Shown: positions 11,216-18,368 of the stretch, one piece after another
How the letters are laid out: the number at the start of each line of letters is the position of its first letter
Position numbering within the stretch: the first letter of the stretch is position 1
Origin: a virus
Virus record (IMG/VR): IMGVR_UViG_3300017951_000073
Coordinates: 1-30,175 of that record
Length of the DNA stretch: 30,175 bases
Reading direction: 5' to 3' (one strand)
The notes under the pieces: generated by a model
What the model saw: only the letters and a program-made list of their open reading frames with translations
Database searches by the model: none
Told to the model about the DNA's origin: nothing
Position numbers and translations under genes: made by a program

Positions 11216-11392
11216 ATGATGTTTTCAGACCCGAACAACAGTTTAGTTGTTAGGTTATTTAAAAAGATGCAGCAAGAGCGTGGTTTACAGGCTCAAGCGG
11301 CGAAGACTGAGAACCGCAAAAAGAAGCAAGCTCGTAAGCAGAGGCTTACTTTACTTCGTGGCAAGCGTAGATATGATGATGTAAGGGGTTAG
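11216..11392 (+). CDS. Basic mini-protein, paralogue A
   Basis: 58 residues (57 if the second ATG is used), AGAGGTG upstream. A hydrophobic/basic N-terminus (SLVVRLFKKMQQERG) leads to an arginine/lysine helix (KTENRKKKQARKQ) and the C-terminal motif RLTLLRGKRRYDDVRG. The last 16 residues closely match the next gene, also 58 residues, so the two are tandem duplicates. Strong positive charge suggests nucleic-acid or capsid-interior binding; function unknown. Confidence 0.6.
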   Translation: MMFSDPNNSLVVRLFKKMQQERGLQAQAAKTENRKKKQARKQRLTLLRGKRRYDDVRG

Positions 11393-11394
11393 TC

Positions 11395-11571
11395 ATGTTA
11401 AGAAAAGGTGTACAGTTAGCGGTTCAATACGGCGCTATCAGTCCAAAGTCTGAGGTTGATGCGAAGCAAAAAGTCAATGCAGAATCAAAAAAGAAACGCA
11501 AAGCAAAAGCAGAACGGCGCAAGCGTTTAACTTTATTGCGTGGTTCTCGCAGATATAGGGATGTGACGTAA
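11395..11571 (+). CDS. Basic mini-protein, paralogue B
   Basis: 58 residues, starting two bases behind paralogue A. N-terminus MLRKGVQLAVQYGAISPKSE differs, but a basic helix (ESKKKRKAKAERRK) and the C-terminus RLTLLRGSRRYRDV align with the upstream copy. The stop overlaps the next start (TAATG). A tandem duplication kept in such a compact genome suggests both copies are used. No family known to me. Confidence 0.6.
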   Translation: MLRKGVQLAVQYGAISPKSEVDAKQKVNAESKKKRKAKAERRKRLTLLRGSRRYRDVT

Positions 11572-11834
11572 TGTGCGTTGGTGGTGGTTCAGGCCCAGTT
11601 TATAGTACTGCTGTTTCGGTTGACACTAGTACACAACCCATTAAGAGCAAGTACCCATTGACTGAAGCTCAGAAGAAAGAGAATGCGCGTCGCCGCAAGT
11701 TGCTTGAGCGAAAGAGTTTACTTGGAACTCAAGGCAATAATGATAAAGGTGGTGATGGCAATTTGGGTGGTTCATCAAAAGGCGGCAGTAATTTTGGCGG
11801 GTTTAATGACGCAAGTGGGGGCTTTGGCGTGTAA
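11571..11834 (+). CDS. Small glycine-rich protein (MC-GGG type)
   Basis: 87 residues. It begins MCVGGGSG and has the central motif EAQKKENARRRKLLERKSLL, then a Gly/Asn/Ser-rich tail (GGSSKGGSNFGGFNDASGGF, ending GV). The order 'MC-G..., proline/polar, RR-LL-SLL, GG-GF' matches the small protein encoded before the portal at 14989 and similar small proteins near terminase/portal genes in T7-like marine phages. The RRKLLERKSLL segment also echoes the LTLLRG motif of the two upstream genes. Role unknown; TAATG overlap at both ends. Confidence 0.6.
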   Translation: MCVGGGSGPVYSTAVSVDTSTQPIKSKYPLTEAQKKENARRRKLLERKSLLGTQGNNDKGGDGNLGGSSKGGSNFGGFNDASGGFGV

Positions 11835-12178
11835 TGCGTAGGACACCAGCATGGCAGAGAAAAGAAGGCCAGAACCCTCAAGGTGGGTTGAACGACAAAG
11901 GACGCGCATCTTACAAGGCACAAACAGGCGGCACACTCAAAGCGCCAGTCAAGGGTGCGGCAGACACACCAGAGAAACTGAGGCGCAAAGGAAGTTTCTT
12001 GACGCGCATGGGTTCCGCAAAGGGGCCATTGAAGGATGAGAAGGGCAGACCAACTAGATTGAAGAAGTCATTGGTTGCATGGGGCCACAGTGGTGACAAG
12101 GCTAGCGCGGTTGCTAAAGGCCGTTCCCTTCTAAAGCGTTACCAAAACACAAAGAAAAGGAAGAAAGCCAATGCCTAA
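11834..12178 (+). CDS. DUF6321-like basic protein
   Basis: 114 residues. The start AWQRKEGQNPQGGLNDKGRA followed by SYKAQTGGTLKAP and later SFLTRMG, KGPLKDEKGRPTRLKKSLVA, W matches the pattern I associate with DUF6321 (AWxRKEGKNPxGGLNxKGxxSY ... FxxRM ... SLxxW). Highly basic with no hydrophobic segment. Often found near packaging genes in marine phages; function unknown. It overlaps the next gene. Confidence 0.7.
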   Translation: MRRTPAWQRKEGQNPQGGLNDKGRASYKAQTGGTLKAPVKGAADTPEKLRRKGSFLTRMGSAKGPLKDEKGRPTRLKKSLVAWGHSGDKASAVAKGRSLLKRYQNTKKRKKANA

Positions 12179-12323
12179 TGTCGCGGGAAAATACTACACT
12201 TATACCCCTGCTGGTAAAAAGGCGGCTGAGAAAGCCGCGCAGAGTTTACTTACTAAGCAACAGAGAACGCTTCCAAAGGCTATCCAAGCCAAGATCATTA
12301 AGAAAAAGATGGGGAAAGCGTAA
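12171..12323 (+). CDS. 50-residue basic mini-protein (MPNVAGKYYTYTPAGKKAA type)
   Basis: Starts inside the end of the previous gene and ends in TAATG with the next. The N-terminus MPNVAGKYYTYTPAGKKAAE is the recurrent signature of a small marine phage family (MP-V-GK-Y-YTP-G-KAA). The rest is a lysine-rich helix ending IIKKKMGKA. Translation is supported by the coupling at both ends. Function unknown. Confidence 0.62.
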   Translation: MPNVAGKYYTYTPAGKKAAEKAAQSLLTKQQRTLPKAIQAKIIKKKMGKA

Positions 12324-12571
12324 TGGCTAGGTATCAAAAACATGATGGCACTATCTATGATGGGCCTGTAGTTACTATGCCGGATGGCAGAATTAAGACT
12401 GGCGCAACACTTACTGCTGACTCAGAGCGTGTATTCCCAATGCCAGAACGTGCAAGAGATGAGGATGGTGGGTTTAAATCTGACGATCCTTCTACAGCAG
12501 AAGTAAATGAGGCTTGGCAAGGTGGCAAAGCACCAATCAAAAAGAAGCGTGTAACTAAGAAGAAGGTATAG
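12323..12571 (+). CDS. Small protein of the late mini-gene cluster
   Basis: 82 residues. A beta-type N-terminal half (YQKHDGTIYDGPVVTMPDGR, IKTGATLTADSERVFP) is followed by an acidic linker and a very basic C-terminal tail (PIKKKRVTKKKV). The tail suggests contact with DNA or with acidic protein surfaces. The start overlaps the preceding stop. Not recognised. Confidence 0.6.
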   Translation: MARYQKHDGTIYDGPVVTMPDGRIKTGATLTADSERVFPMPERARDEDGGFKSDDPSTAEVNEAWQGGKAPIKKKRVTKKKV

Positions 12572-12573
12572 TC

Positions 12574-12816
12574 ATGGGTAAAACATTAATGAAGCCAACA
12601 TCAAAAGGTGTAATGCGTAAGTTAGGCAGTGAAGAAGCTCAAGCTAACATTAGAGCAAGAACTAATTATGCAAAGACAATTGGTGAGGCCAGCAAGAAAG
12701 CTAACGAAACAATGACGTTTTCTGGCAAAGCTGACTTTATGGAAAAAGTAAGAAAGCTGGCAAGAAAGCAATATGATTTAGATATTTTCTTTGAAGGCGG
12801 AAAGCCAAAGAGTTAA
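12574..12816 (+). CDS. Small basic protein of the late mini-gene cluster
   Basis: 80 residues: basic N-terminus (MGKTLMKPTSKGVMRKLGSE), helical middle (QANIRARTNYAKTIGEASKK), then KADFMEKVRKLARKQYDLDI and a short end. It begins two bases after the previous stop. No family recognised. Possibly helical and nucleic-acid binding by composition only. Confidence 0.58.
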   Translation: MGKTLMKPTSKGVMRKLGSEEAQANIRARTNYAKTIGEASKKANETMTFSGKADFMEKVRKLARKQYDLDIFFEGGKPKS

Positions 12817-12818
12817 TT

Positions 12819-12986
12819 ATGGCAGTTAATGAAGCTGGCAACTATACCAAACCAAAGATGCGAAAGAGTTTGTTCAATCGCATAAAGGCTGGCAACAAAG
12901 GCGGAGCTAGTGGTCAGTGGTCAGCGCGTAAAGCCCAGATGCTTGCCAAAGCATACAAAGCAAAAGGCGGAGGCTATACGTCTTGA
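12819..12986 (+). CDS. 55-residue basic mini-protein (AGNYTKP...GQWSARKAQMLAK)
   Basis: Short, but with a clear conserved pattern: NEAGNYTKPKMRKSLFNRIK then AGNKGGASGQWSARKAQMLA and KAYKAKGGGY. The same series of motifs recurs in small late genes of marine phages. Lysine/arginine/glycine-rich, no hydrophobic segment. Its last bases contain the TTG start of the next gene. Function unknown; perhaps a DNA-condensing or capsid-lumen protein by charge. Confidence 0.65.
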   Translation: MAVNEAGNYTKPKMRKSLFNRIKAGNKGGASGQWSARKAQMLAKAYKAKGGGYTS

Positions 12987-13228
12987 AAAATCCACAAAAA
13001 TCTTTGGTGAATTGGACAAAGCAAAAGTGGAGAACCAAGTCTGGTAAACCATCTACTCAAGGCCCAAAGGCTACTGGTGAACGTTACTTGCCAGCCGCCG
13101 CTATAAAAGCTATGTCTAGTTCACAGTATGCGGCTTCTTCAAAGAAAAAGCGTGAAGATACCAAGAAAGGGAAGCAATTCTCCAAGCAACCGAAAGGCGC
13201 GGCGGCGATTGCTAAAAGATATAGATGA
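12983..13228 (+). CDS. DUF5872-like basic protein (TTG start)
   Basis: 81 residues. SLVNWTKQKWRTKSGKPSTQ followed by GPKATGERYLPAAAIKAM, SSSQYAASSKKKRED and GKQFSKQPK matches the pattern of DUF5872 (WTKQKWRTKSGK...TGERYLP...GKQF), found in phages and some protist viruses. The start is a TTG overlapping the previous stop (TTGA). Function unknown, strongly basic. Confidence 0.7.
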   Translation: MKNPQKSLVNWTKQKWRTKSGKPSTQGPKATGERYLPAAAIKAMSSSQYAASSKKKREDTKKGKQFSKQPKGAAAIAKRYR

Positions 13229-13419
13229 GTTTTCTACACACACTGAAGGTAGAAGAACGTGACCTTCTTCGCAGAATAGTGAAGAAAGTACACCTTGCTC
13301 ACCACCCAAAAGAATTTTGTACCGACCATGAGGCTGATAAAGTTATTGCTGTTATTGGCCCAGAAGTAATTGATCGCATGATTAAGTTCGGTAAGGATAA
13401 CAAGGTTGACCAGCTTTAA
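13225..13419 (+). CDS. Conserved small protein preceding TerL
   Basis: 64 residues: LKVEERDLLRRIVKKVHLAH, HPKEFCTDHEADKVIAVIGP, EVIDRMIKFGKDNKVDQL. Four histidines plus a cysteine and Asp/Glu residues (HLAHHPKEFCTDHEAD) could bind a metal. The pattern is a frequent companion of terminase large subunits in marine phages. It overlaps TerL by 14 bases. Possible packaging accessory; not demonstrated. Confidence 0.65.
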   Translation: MSFLHTLKVEERDLLRRIVKKVHLAHHPKEFCTDHEADKVIAVIGPEVIDRMIKFGKDNKVDQL

Positions 13420-14926
13420 CTACAAGCCTGATGGCAATGTACTAAAAGCATTTATGAAAGATGATAGTTTCTTTCGTGGCATTCGTGGGCCTGTAGGCTC
13501 TGGGAAATCTGTGGGTTGTTGTGTTGAAGTCTTTCGCAGAGCTTTAATGCAGAAGAAAAACAAAGATGGTGTTCGGCGTAGCCGCTGGGCAATCATCAGA
13601 AACACTAACCCACAACTTAGAACAACCACAATAAAGACTTGGCTTGACTGGTTTCCAGAGGATGAGTGGGGCAAGTTTATGTGGTCGGTTCCATATACAC
13701 ACTGGATTAAGCAGGGTGATCTGGAACTAGAAGTAATCTTCCTAGCACTCGACAGGCCTGAAGATGTCAAAAAGCTCCTCTCCCTTGAACTTACTGGCAT
13801 CTGGATTAATGAGGCTAGGGAGATACCTAAATCAATTATTGACGCATGTACTATGCGTGTTGGTCGTTTCCCTTCTATGCGTGATGGTGGGCCTAGTTGG
13901 TCTGGGGTCATCGCTGATACTAATGCTCCTGAAGAAGATCACTGGTGGCCTATTATGTCTGGTGAAGTTCCTGTGCCGGATCATATCCCGCTTGAGCAAG
14001 CGCGGATGCTAGTCAAACCAGATAACTGGAACTTCTATATTCAGCCAGCGGGAATGGATGAAGTTAATGGAGAAGATGGTTCTGTTGTTGATTACAAGCC
14101 AAACAAGAAGGCTGAGAACGCAAAGAACATGCTTGAAAGCTATTACCCGAATCTAATTCGCGGTAAAACAAAAAGCTGGATTGATGTCTATGTGATGAAT
14201 AAACTTGGCACTATTCAAGAGGGTAAACCAGTGTATCAAGGTTTTGTTACTGAAACACATGTAGCCAAAGAAGAAATACCTATTGCTGATGGCATACCGC
14301 TGTACATTGGAATTGACTTTGGTTTGACACCCGCCGCTGTGTTTGGACAGAAAGTACGCGGCAGATGGTTAATCCAGTCAGAGATTGTAGCTATTGACAT
14401 GGGCATTGTTCGCTTTGCTGAACTGCTCAGACAGGAGATTGCTACACGTTTTGCCAATCAAGAAGTCAAAATTTTTGGTGATCCGGCTGGTGACTTTCGC
14501 GCACAGACTGATGAAAGTACACCTTTTCAAATACTTAGAGGTGCTGGCTTACGAGCAACACCCGCACCAAGCAACTCTGTTGACTTGCGCTTAGAAGCTG
14601 TGTCGTCTTCTTTGAACAAGATGGTTGATGGCAAGCCAGCATTTTTGATTGATCGGCGTTGCCCAACATTAATTAAAGGCTTTGAAGGCGGGTATCAGTA
14701 CAAACGTATGCAAGTATCTGGTGAGCGTTTTGATGACAAGCCAGAAAAAAATATGTATTCACACATCCATGATGCGCTTCAGTATCTGATGCTTGGTGCT
14801 GGTGAAGGTAGACAGCTTATATCTGGGCAGAAACCTTTAACTGCATTCAATGCTAGATCTGAGTTTGATGTGTTTGCAAGGAAGCCAAAGCAACAAAAAC
14901 GTCAAGGCTTATGGGCAAGAATGTGA
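13406..14926 (+). CDS. terL: Terminase large subunit
   Basis: 506 residues, TTG start with AAGG upstream. ATPase: Walker A GPVGSGKS (28-35), Walker B GIWINE (131-136, Glu136 catalytic). The coupling/linker region around residues 165-180 reads GVIADTNAPEEDHWW. Nuclease (RNase H fold): Asp304 in YIGIDFGLTP, Asp359/Asp363 in FGDPAGDFR, Asp456 in HIHDALQY. This is the motor that packages DNA through the portal and cuts it at the end of each round. The length is usual. It abuts the conserved TTGTGCGTTG site that opens the portal module. Confidence 0.95.
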   Translation: MTSFNYKPDGNVLKAFMKDDSFFRGIRGPVGSGKSVGCCVEVFRRALMQKKNKDGVRRSRWAIIRNTNPQLRTTTIKTWLDWFPEDEWGKFMWSVPYTHWIKQGDLELEVIFLALDRPEDVKKLLSLELTGIWINEAREIPKSIIDACTMRVGRFPSMRDGGPSWSGVIADTNAPEEDHWWPIMSGEVPVPDHIPLEQARMLVKPDNWNFYIQPAGMDEVNGEDGSVVDYKPNKKAENAKNMLESYYPNLIRGKTKSWIDVYVMNKLGTIQEGKPVYQGFVTETHVAKEEIPIADGIPLYIGIDFGLTPAAVFGQKVRGRWLIQSEIVAIDMGIVRFAELLRQEIATRFANQEVKIFGDPAGDFRAQTDESTPFQILRGAGLRATPAPSNSVDLRLEAVSSSLNKMVDGKPAFLIDRRCPTLIKGFEGGYQYKRMQVSGERFDDKPEKNMYSHIHDALQYLMLGAGEGRQLISGQKPLTAFNARSEFDVFARKPKQQKRQGLWARM

Positions 14927-14927
14927 T

Positions 14928-14964
14928 TTGTGCGTTGCGTTCTGCAACTAATTGTGTTTATGAA
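14928..14964 (+). promoter_or_regulatory. Rightward promoter-like site before the portal module
   Basis: TTGTGCGTTG (14928-14937) flows into GTTGC-GTTCT-GCAAC (14934-14948). TTGCGT (14935-14940) could be a -35 with TATGAA (14959-14964) 18 bases on. Fourteen bases here (14925-14938) are identical to 18214-18227 before the capsid gene. It begins right behind the terL stop codon. AGGAG for the next gene follows. Confidence 0.55.
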
Positions 14965-14988
14965 TTGAGTTCTAGCTAGGAGATTGCA

Positions 14989-15201
14989 ATGTGTACAAGT
15001 AGACCACCAGCACCACCACCACCTGATCCAAACATTGCTTTACAGCAACAGGCTCAGAAGGCAGAAGCTACTGCTTCAAAGAAAGAAGCTAAGGCTAAAC
15101 AGCTAACATCAACAGTTTCTCGTATGCGCGGCGGCAAAGGTCGTAGATCTTTGATTAAGAGTTCAAGCGGCGGAATGGGTTTCTATAGCGAGTATTTGTA
15201 A
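14989..15201 (+). CDS. Small protein preceding the portal (proline/GG-rich)
   Basis: 70 residues: MCTSRPPAPPPPDPNIALQQ, a charged helix (KAEATASKKEAKAKQLTSTV), then RMRGGKGRRSLIKSSSGGMG, FYSEYL. It is the usual small gene before the portal in T7-like marine phages and is related in layout to 11571-11834. TAGGAG lies upstream; the stop overlaps the portal start. Role unknown. Confidence 0.65.
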   Translation: MCTSRPPAPPPPDPNIALQQQAQKAEATASKKEAKAKQLTSTVSRMRGGKGRRSLIKSSSGGMGFYSEYL

Positions 15202-16784
15202 TGATAACATACGCTGATACCTCTACTGGTGTTTATGAAGGCGGTAAGATTGCTCAAACATATTTGAAAAAATATGAAAGAGCCAAAACATTGCGTGAAA
15301 ATTTTCTTCCATTGTTTGAAGAATGTTACGAATACGCATTGCCTCAACGTGAATCATTTTATGCAGAATCAGTAGGACAGCGTAGAGATGACAAAATATT
15401 CGATGAAACGGCTGTTGTTGGAGTTCAGGAATTTGCTTCAAGACTTCAATCGGGCTTGGTTCCTAACTTTGCTAGATGGGCGGATTTTACTGCGGGTTCT
15501 GAAGTACCGCCTGAAGACAGAGATGAAGTTAATAATCAATTGGATGAAGTCACGGATTACGTCTTTGAAGTTATTCAGAATTCAAATTTCGGTCTGGAAG
15601 TTCATGAATCGTTTATGGACTTGGCGGTAGGCACTGGCGTTTTATGCGCTATGGAAGGTGACGCAGTAAACCCAGTTATGTTTTCTGCAATACCACTGCC
15701 GCATGTAGTTCTTGATACTGGCCCTGATGATCGTGTTGATCATGTATATCGTGAGCGTTCTGTACGCAACTCAGATATACCTGTAATGTATCCAAAGGTT
15801 GCATTATCTGAGAAAATACAAACTAGAATTAATAATAACCCTGATGAGCGTACAAAAGTTCTTGAAGTTGTATGCCGTGATTATTCTAAATTAAATCAAG
15901 AAGCATACTTATTTTATGCAATAGAAACAAATACTAAGGAAGTAATTAAGCAAGAAGCCTACAATGGGATAGGCTCAAATCCGTTTATTTGCTTTCGCTG
16001 GTCTAAGGTATCTGGTGAAATTTATGGACGCGGCCCACTAATAAATGCACTTAGTGCAATTAAAACTACTAACCTTACAATTGAGTTGATTCTTGAAAAT
16101 GCACAGATGGCAATCTCAGGCATTTATCAGATGGACGATGACGGTGTTATTAACCCAGATACTATTAATCTCGTCCCCGGAACCGTCATACCAAAAGCGG
16201 CGGGATCAATGGGCTTACAGCCTGTTCAAGCGGCTGGCTCTTTCGATGTTGCTAATCTTGTTCTTAGCGATATGCGTTTGAATATTAAACGCGCTTTGTA
16301 CAATGATATGCTTGGCGATCCAAATAAAACACCAGCTTCTGCAACAGAGATTGCAGAGCGTATGGCTGACTTATCAAGACGTATTGGCTCTGCCTTTGGC
16401 AGATTGCAAGCTGAACTAGTTCAGCCTGTATTGCAAAGAGTTGTGTACATTCTGAAAAAACAAGGACGCATTGAACTGCCAACAATGAATGGCAGAGAAG
16501 TAAAAGTGCGTTCTATTTCACCTCTTGCACAGGCTCAGGCGAACCAAGACATTTCCTCCGTGGCTAGATTCCTTGAACTTGTGCAAGGCAGATTTGGCCC
16601 AGAGTTGACAAACATTCTAATTAACTCTGAGGAAACTGCCGCTTATCTTGCTAAGAAGTTTGGTGTTCCAGATGTGCTTGTTCGTGATCTGGAAGAACGC
16701 CAACAGATAGTACAGATGGCGCAACAAATGGCTCAGCAACAACAGATGATGCAACAGGGAGAACCGCCAGTTGGTCAAGGATAG
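15201..16784 (+). CDS. Head-tail connector / portal protein, T7 gp8-like
   Basis: 527 residues. Early segment YLKKYERAKTLRENFLPLFE, CYEYALPQRESFY, then FDETAVVGVQEFASRLQSGL and VPNFARWADF is the signature of the T7-type head-to-tail joining protein. A mid-domain FICFRWSKVSGEIYGRGPLI and late TPASATEIAERMADLSRRIG follow, and a glutamine-rich C-terminus (QMAQQMAQQQQMMQQ) ends it. It forms the dodecameric DNA channel at the capsid vertex and docks TerL and the tail. It is followed by scaffold and capsid as in T7. Confidence 0.93.
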   Translation: MITYADTSTGVYEGGKIAQTYLKKYERAKTLRENFLPLFEECYEYALPQRESFYAESVGQRRDDKIFDETAVVGVQEFASRLQSGLVPNFARWADFTAGSEVPPEDRDEVNNQLDEVTDYVFEVIQNSNFGLEVHESFMDLAVGTGVLCAMEGDAVNPVMFSAIPLPHVVLDTGPDDRVDHVYRERSVRNSDIPVMYPKVALSEKIQTRINNNPDERTKVLEVVCRDYSKLNQEAYLFYAIETNTKEVIKQEAYNGIGSNPFICFRWSKVSGEIYGRGPLINALSAIKTTNLTIELILENAQMAISGIYQMDDDGVINPDTINLVPGTVIPKAAGSMGLQPVQAAGSFDVANLVLSDMRLNIKRALYNDMLGDPNKTPASATEIAERMADLSRRIGSAFGRLQAELVQPVLQRVVYILKKQGRIELPTMNGREVKVRSISPLAQAQANQDISSVARFLELVQGRFGPELTNILINSEETAAYLAKKFGVPDVLVRDLEERQQIVQMAQQMAQQQQMMQQGEPPVGQG

Positions 16785-17043
16785 GACGTATCTATCTCTT
16801 GATGGGTTTCGCCGCGATAAGAGTGAAGACACAAGAATCAGTTTAGACATAGCAACTTTATTCAATACCGACACAGGCAAATCGGTATTGCGTTACTTAC
16901 GGTCTATTACCATAGAACAAGTTAATGGCGCTGGCGTTAGCAATGACGAATTGCGCCATATGGAAGGACAGCGATATATCGTTGGCCTCATTGAGTCGCG
17001 TATGCAAAATGCACACAAATCAAAGAGGGCAGAAAATGAGTGA
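16771..17043 (+). CDS. Small conserved structural-region protein, Bbp19-like
   Basis: 90 residues from a TTG overlapping the portal end (GGGAG upstream). The core DIATLFNTDTGKSVLRYLRS, ITIEQVNGAGVSNDELRHME, GQRYIVGLIESRM is a pattern common next to portal genes of short-tailed phages (FxTxxGxxVLxYLRxIT ... ELRHxEGQRYLVGLI), which I associate with Bbp19-type proteins. Function unknown, possibly a minor head component. It overlaps the scaffold gene by 8 bases. Confidence 0.65.
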   Translation: MVKDRTYLSLDGFRRDKSEDTRISLDIATLFNTDTGKSVLRYLRSITIEQVNGAGVSNDELRHMEGQRYIVGLIESRMQNAHKSKRAENE

Positions 17044-17767
17044 AGAAGCAGAAGCACAAGTAGAAGATTCTGGTGTTGTTACCGAAGGTGGTGATCCACG
17101 TTTAGAAACTGTTGAGCAAGCTAGACCAGAATGGTTGCCAGAAAAGTTTAACACTCCAGAGGATTTGGTAAACTCATACACAAATCTAGAAGGCAAGCTA
17201 GGCAAAAAAGACGAAGACATTCGCAATGCGATTATTGAAGAACTAAGCCAAGAAGCCTTTGCTAATCGTCCAGAAACTGCTGGTGATTATCAATTACCAG
17301 AATCTATTGACGAAGAATCTGCTACAAGTAACGAGCTTTTAAGCTGGTGGGCAGAAACTGCATTTGAAAATGGTTATAGTCAGGAACAGTTTGAAGAAGG
17401 CATTAACATGTATGTTGAAGCCTTGAATGCTGATGTTCCAGACTATGATGCAGAAGTTGCAAAGCTAGGCGAAAATGCAGATGCAAGGCAAGAAGCCGCT
17501 AGCTTGTTTGCTAATCAGTTCTTTGAAGAACAGCATCTGCCAGCTATTGAGCGTATGTGTGAAACAGCCGATGGCATTGAGGCATTAGAATACATGATGT
17601 CTGCAATGAAACAAGCTGGCCCATCTATGCAAAGTCAACCAGCAGGGACAATTACACAAGATCAACTTAATCAAATGATGCTTGATCCACGTTGGCATGA
17701 TCCTGCAAAGCGTGATATGTCTTTTGTTAAAGAAGTAGAAGATGGCTTCAAGCGACTCTATGGATGA
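17036..17767 (+). CDS. Capsid assembly scaffolding protein, T7 gp9-like
   Basis: 243 residues from ATG 17036 (AGAGGG upstream). Very acidic. RPEWLPEKFNTPEDLVNSYT then NLEGKLGKKDEDI is the conserved N-terminal motif of T7-type scaffolds. The middle is helical and acidic, and the C-terminus (DPRWHDPAKRDMSFVKEVED, GFKRLYG) carries the basic helix that contacts capsid protein. Position between portal and capsid is canonical. A longer frame from 16925 covers the previous gene and is not used. Confidence 0.87.
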   Translation: MSEEAEAQVEDSGVVTEGGDPRLETVEQARPEWLPEKFNTPEDLVNSYTNLEGKLGKKDEDIRNAIIEELSQEAFANRPETAGDYQLPESIDEESATSNELLSWWAETAFENGYSQEQFEEGINMYVEALNADVPDYDAEVAKLGENADARQEAASLFANQFFEEQHLPAIERMCETADGIEALEYMMSAMKQAGPSMQSQPAGTITQDQLNQMMLDPRWHDPAKRDMSFVKEVEDGFKRLYG

Positions 17768-18278
17768 GGAAGTTGGTCGCATTGGCAAGCTATCTTTAGT
17801 TAAAGCTACTCTAGATCACGCTAGAATGATCGCTGACAGCCTTCGCATGCTTGATGCTAGGGAATGTCTAATATATGGCATGACCCCGCTAGAGGCGCTT
17901 CTAGAGCCGTTTACGGTAACAAATAATAAAACCTATGCCATAAAGTTTGAGGAAACTGTGATTGCTTTATGCGGTACAGTTCCTGTTGTTGAGAACATTG
18001 GCAGGGTTTGGATGCTAGGAACTGGTGGCATAAACCAGAACTGGCGTGTGTTTCTTAGGGGTTGTAAGCCAGCAATAGACATACTCCAAGACGAATACCA
18101 CATGATTGAGAACTTTGTTCCAGAGGATCATCAGGACACAATTATGTGGCTAACATGGTGTGGATTTACTTTTGATAAAGAGATCTACAATGTCCATGGG
18201 CATAATATGTTGCGATTTGTGCGTTGCAGAGAGCAACAAAATAATGTTTATTATCTGAAACGGCCTGTAATGCATTGA
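17742..18278 (+). CDS. GNAT-like / T7 gp13 (DUF2833)-like protein
   Basis: 178 residues. VKATLDHARMIADSLRMLDA, RECLIYGMTPLEALLEPFTV, then YAIKFEETVIALCGTVPVV, GRVWMLGTGGINQNWRVFLR and MWLTWCGFTFDKE resembles the DUF2833 family of T7 gp13-like proteins, which have a GNAT acetyltransferase-like fold. T7 gp13 is needed for assembly of the internal core. Here the gene lies between scaffold and capsid rather than among the internal-protein genes. It overlaps the scaffold gene by 26 bases, and its 3' end contains the promoter-like site for the capsid gene. Confidence 0.72.
   Translation: MASSDSMDEEVGRIGKLSLVKATLDHARMIADSLRMLDARECLIYGMTPLEALLEPFTVTNNKTYAIKFEETVIALCGTVPVVENIGRVWMLGTGGINQNWRVFLRGCKPAIDILQDEYHMIENFVPEDHQDTIMWLTWCGFTFDKEIYNVHGHNMLRFVRCREQQNNVYYLKRPVMH
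18217..18254 (+). promoter_or_regulatory. Rightward promoter-like site before the capsid gene
   Basis: TTGTGCGTTG (18217-18226) runs into GTTGC-AGAGA-GCAAC (18223-18237). TTGCAG (18224-18229) and TATTAT (18249-18254, 5 of 6) are 19 bases apart. It is identical over 14 bases to 14925-14938. It lies inside the end of the GNAT-like gene, about 115 bases before the capsid start: a fitting place for a strong capsid promoter. Confidence 0.55.
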
Positions 18279-18368
18279 GCGACCCGCAAGGACAATCGCG
18301 TTGATATAGCCACGCAGACAACCGCAGAAGAAGACTATTAACCTTAACCTTACGAGAAGGACTGTAAA

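Noticed and set aside
13420-13911. 163-codon frame antisense to the terminase large subunit
   Set aside because: It is the shadow of a clear TerL ATPase domain; no ribosome site or protein-like pattern.
16925-17035. N-terminal extension of the scaffold frame
   Set aside because: It overlaps the Bbp19-like gene, reads unlike a scaffold, and ATG 17036 has a ribosome site.
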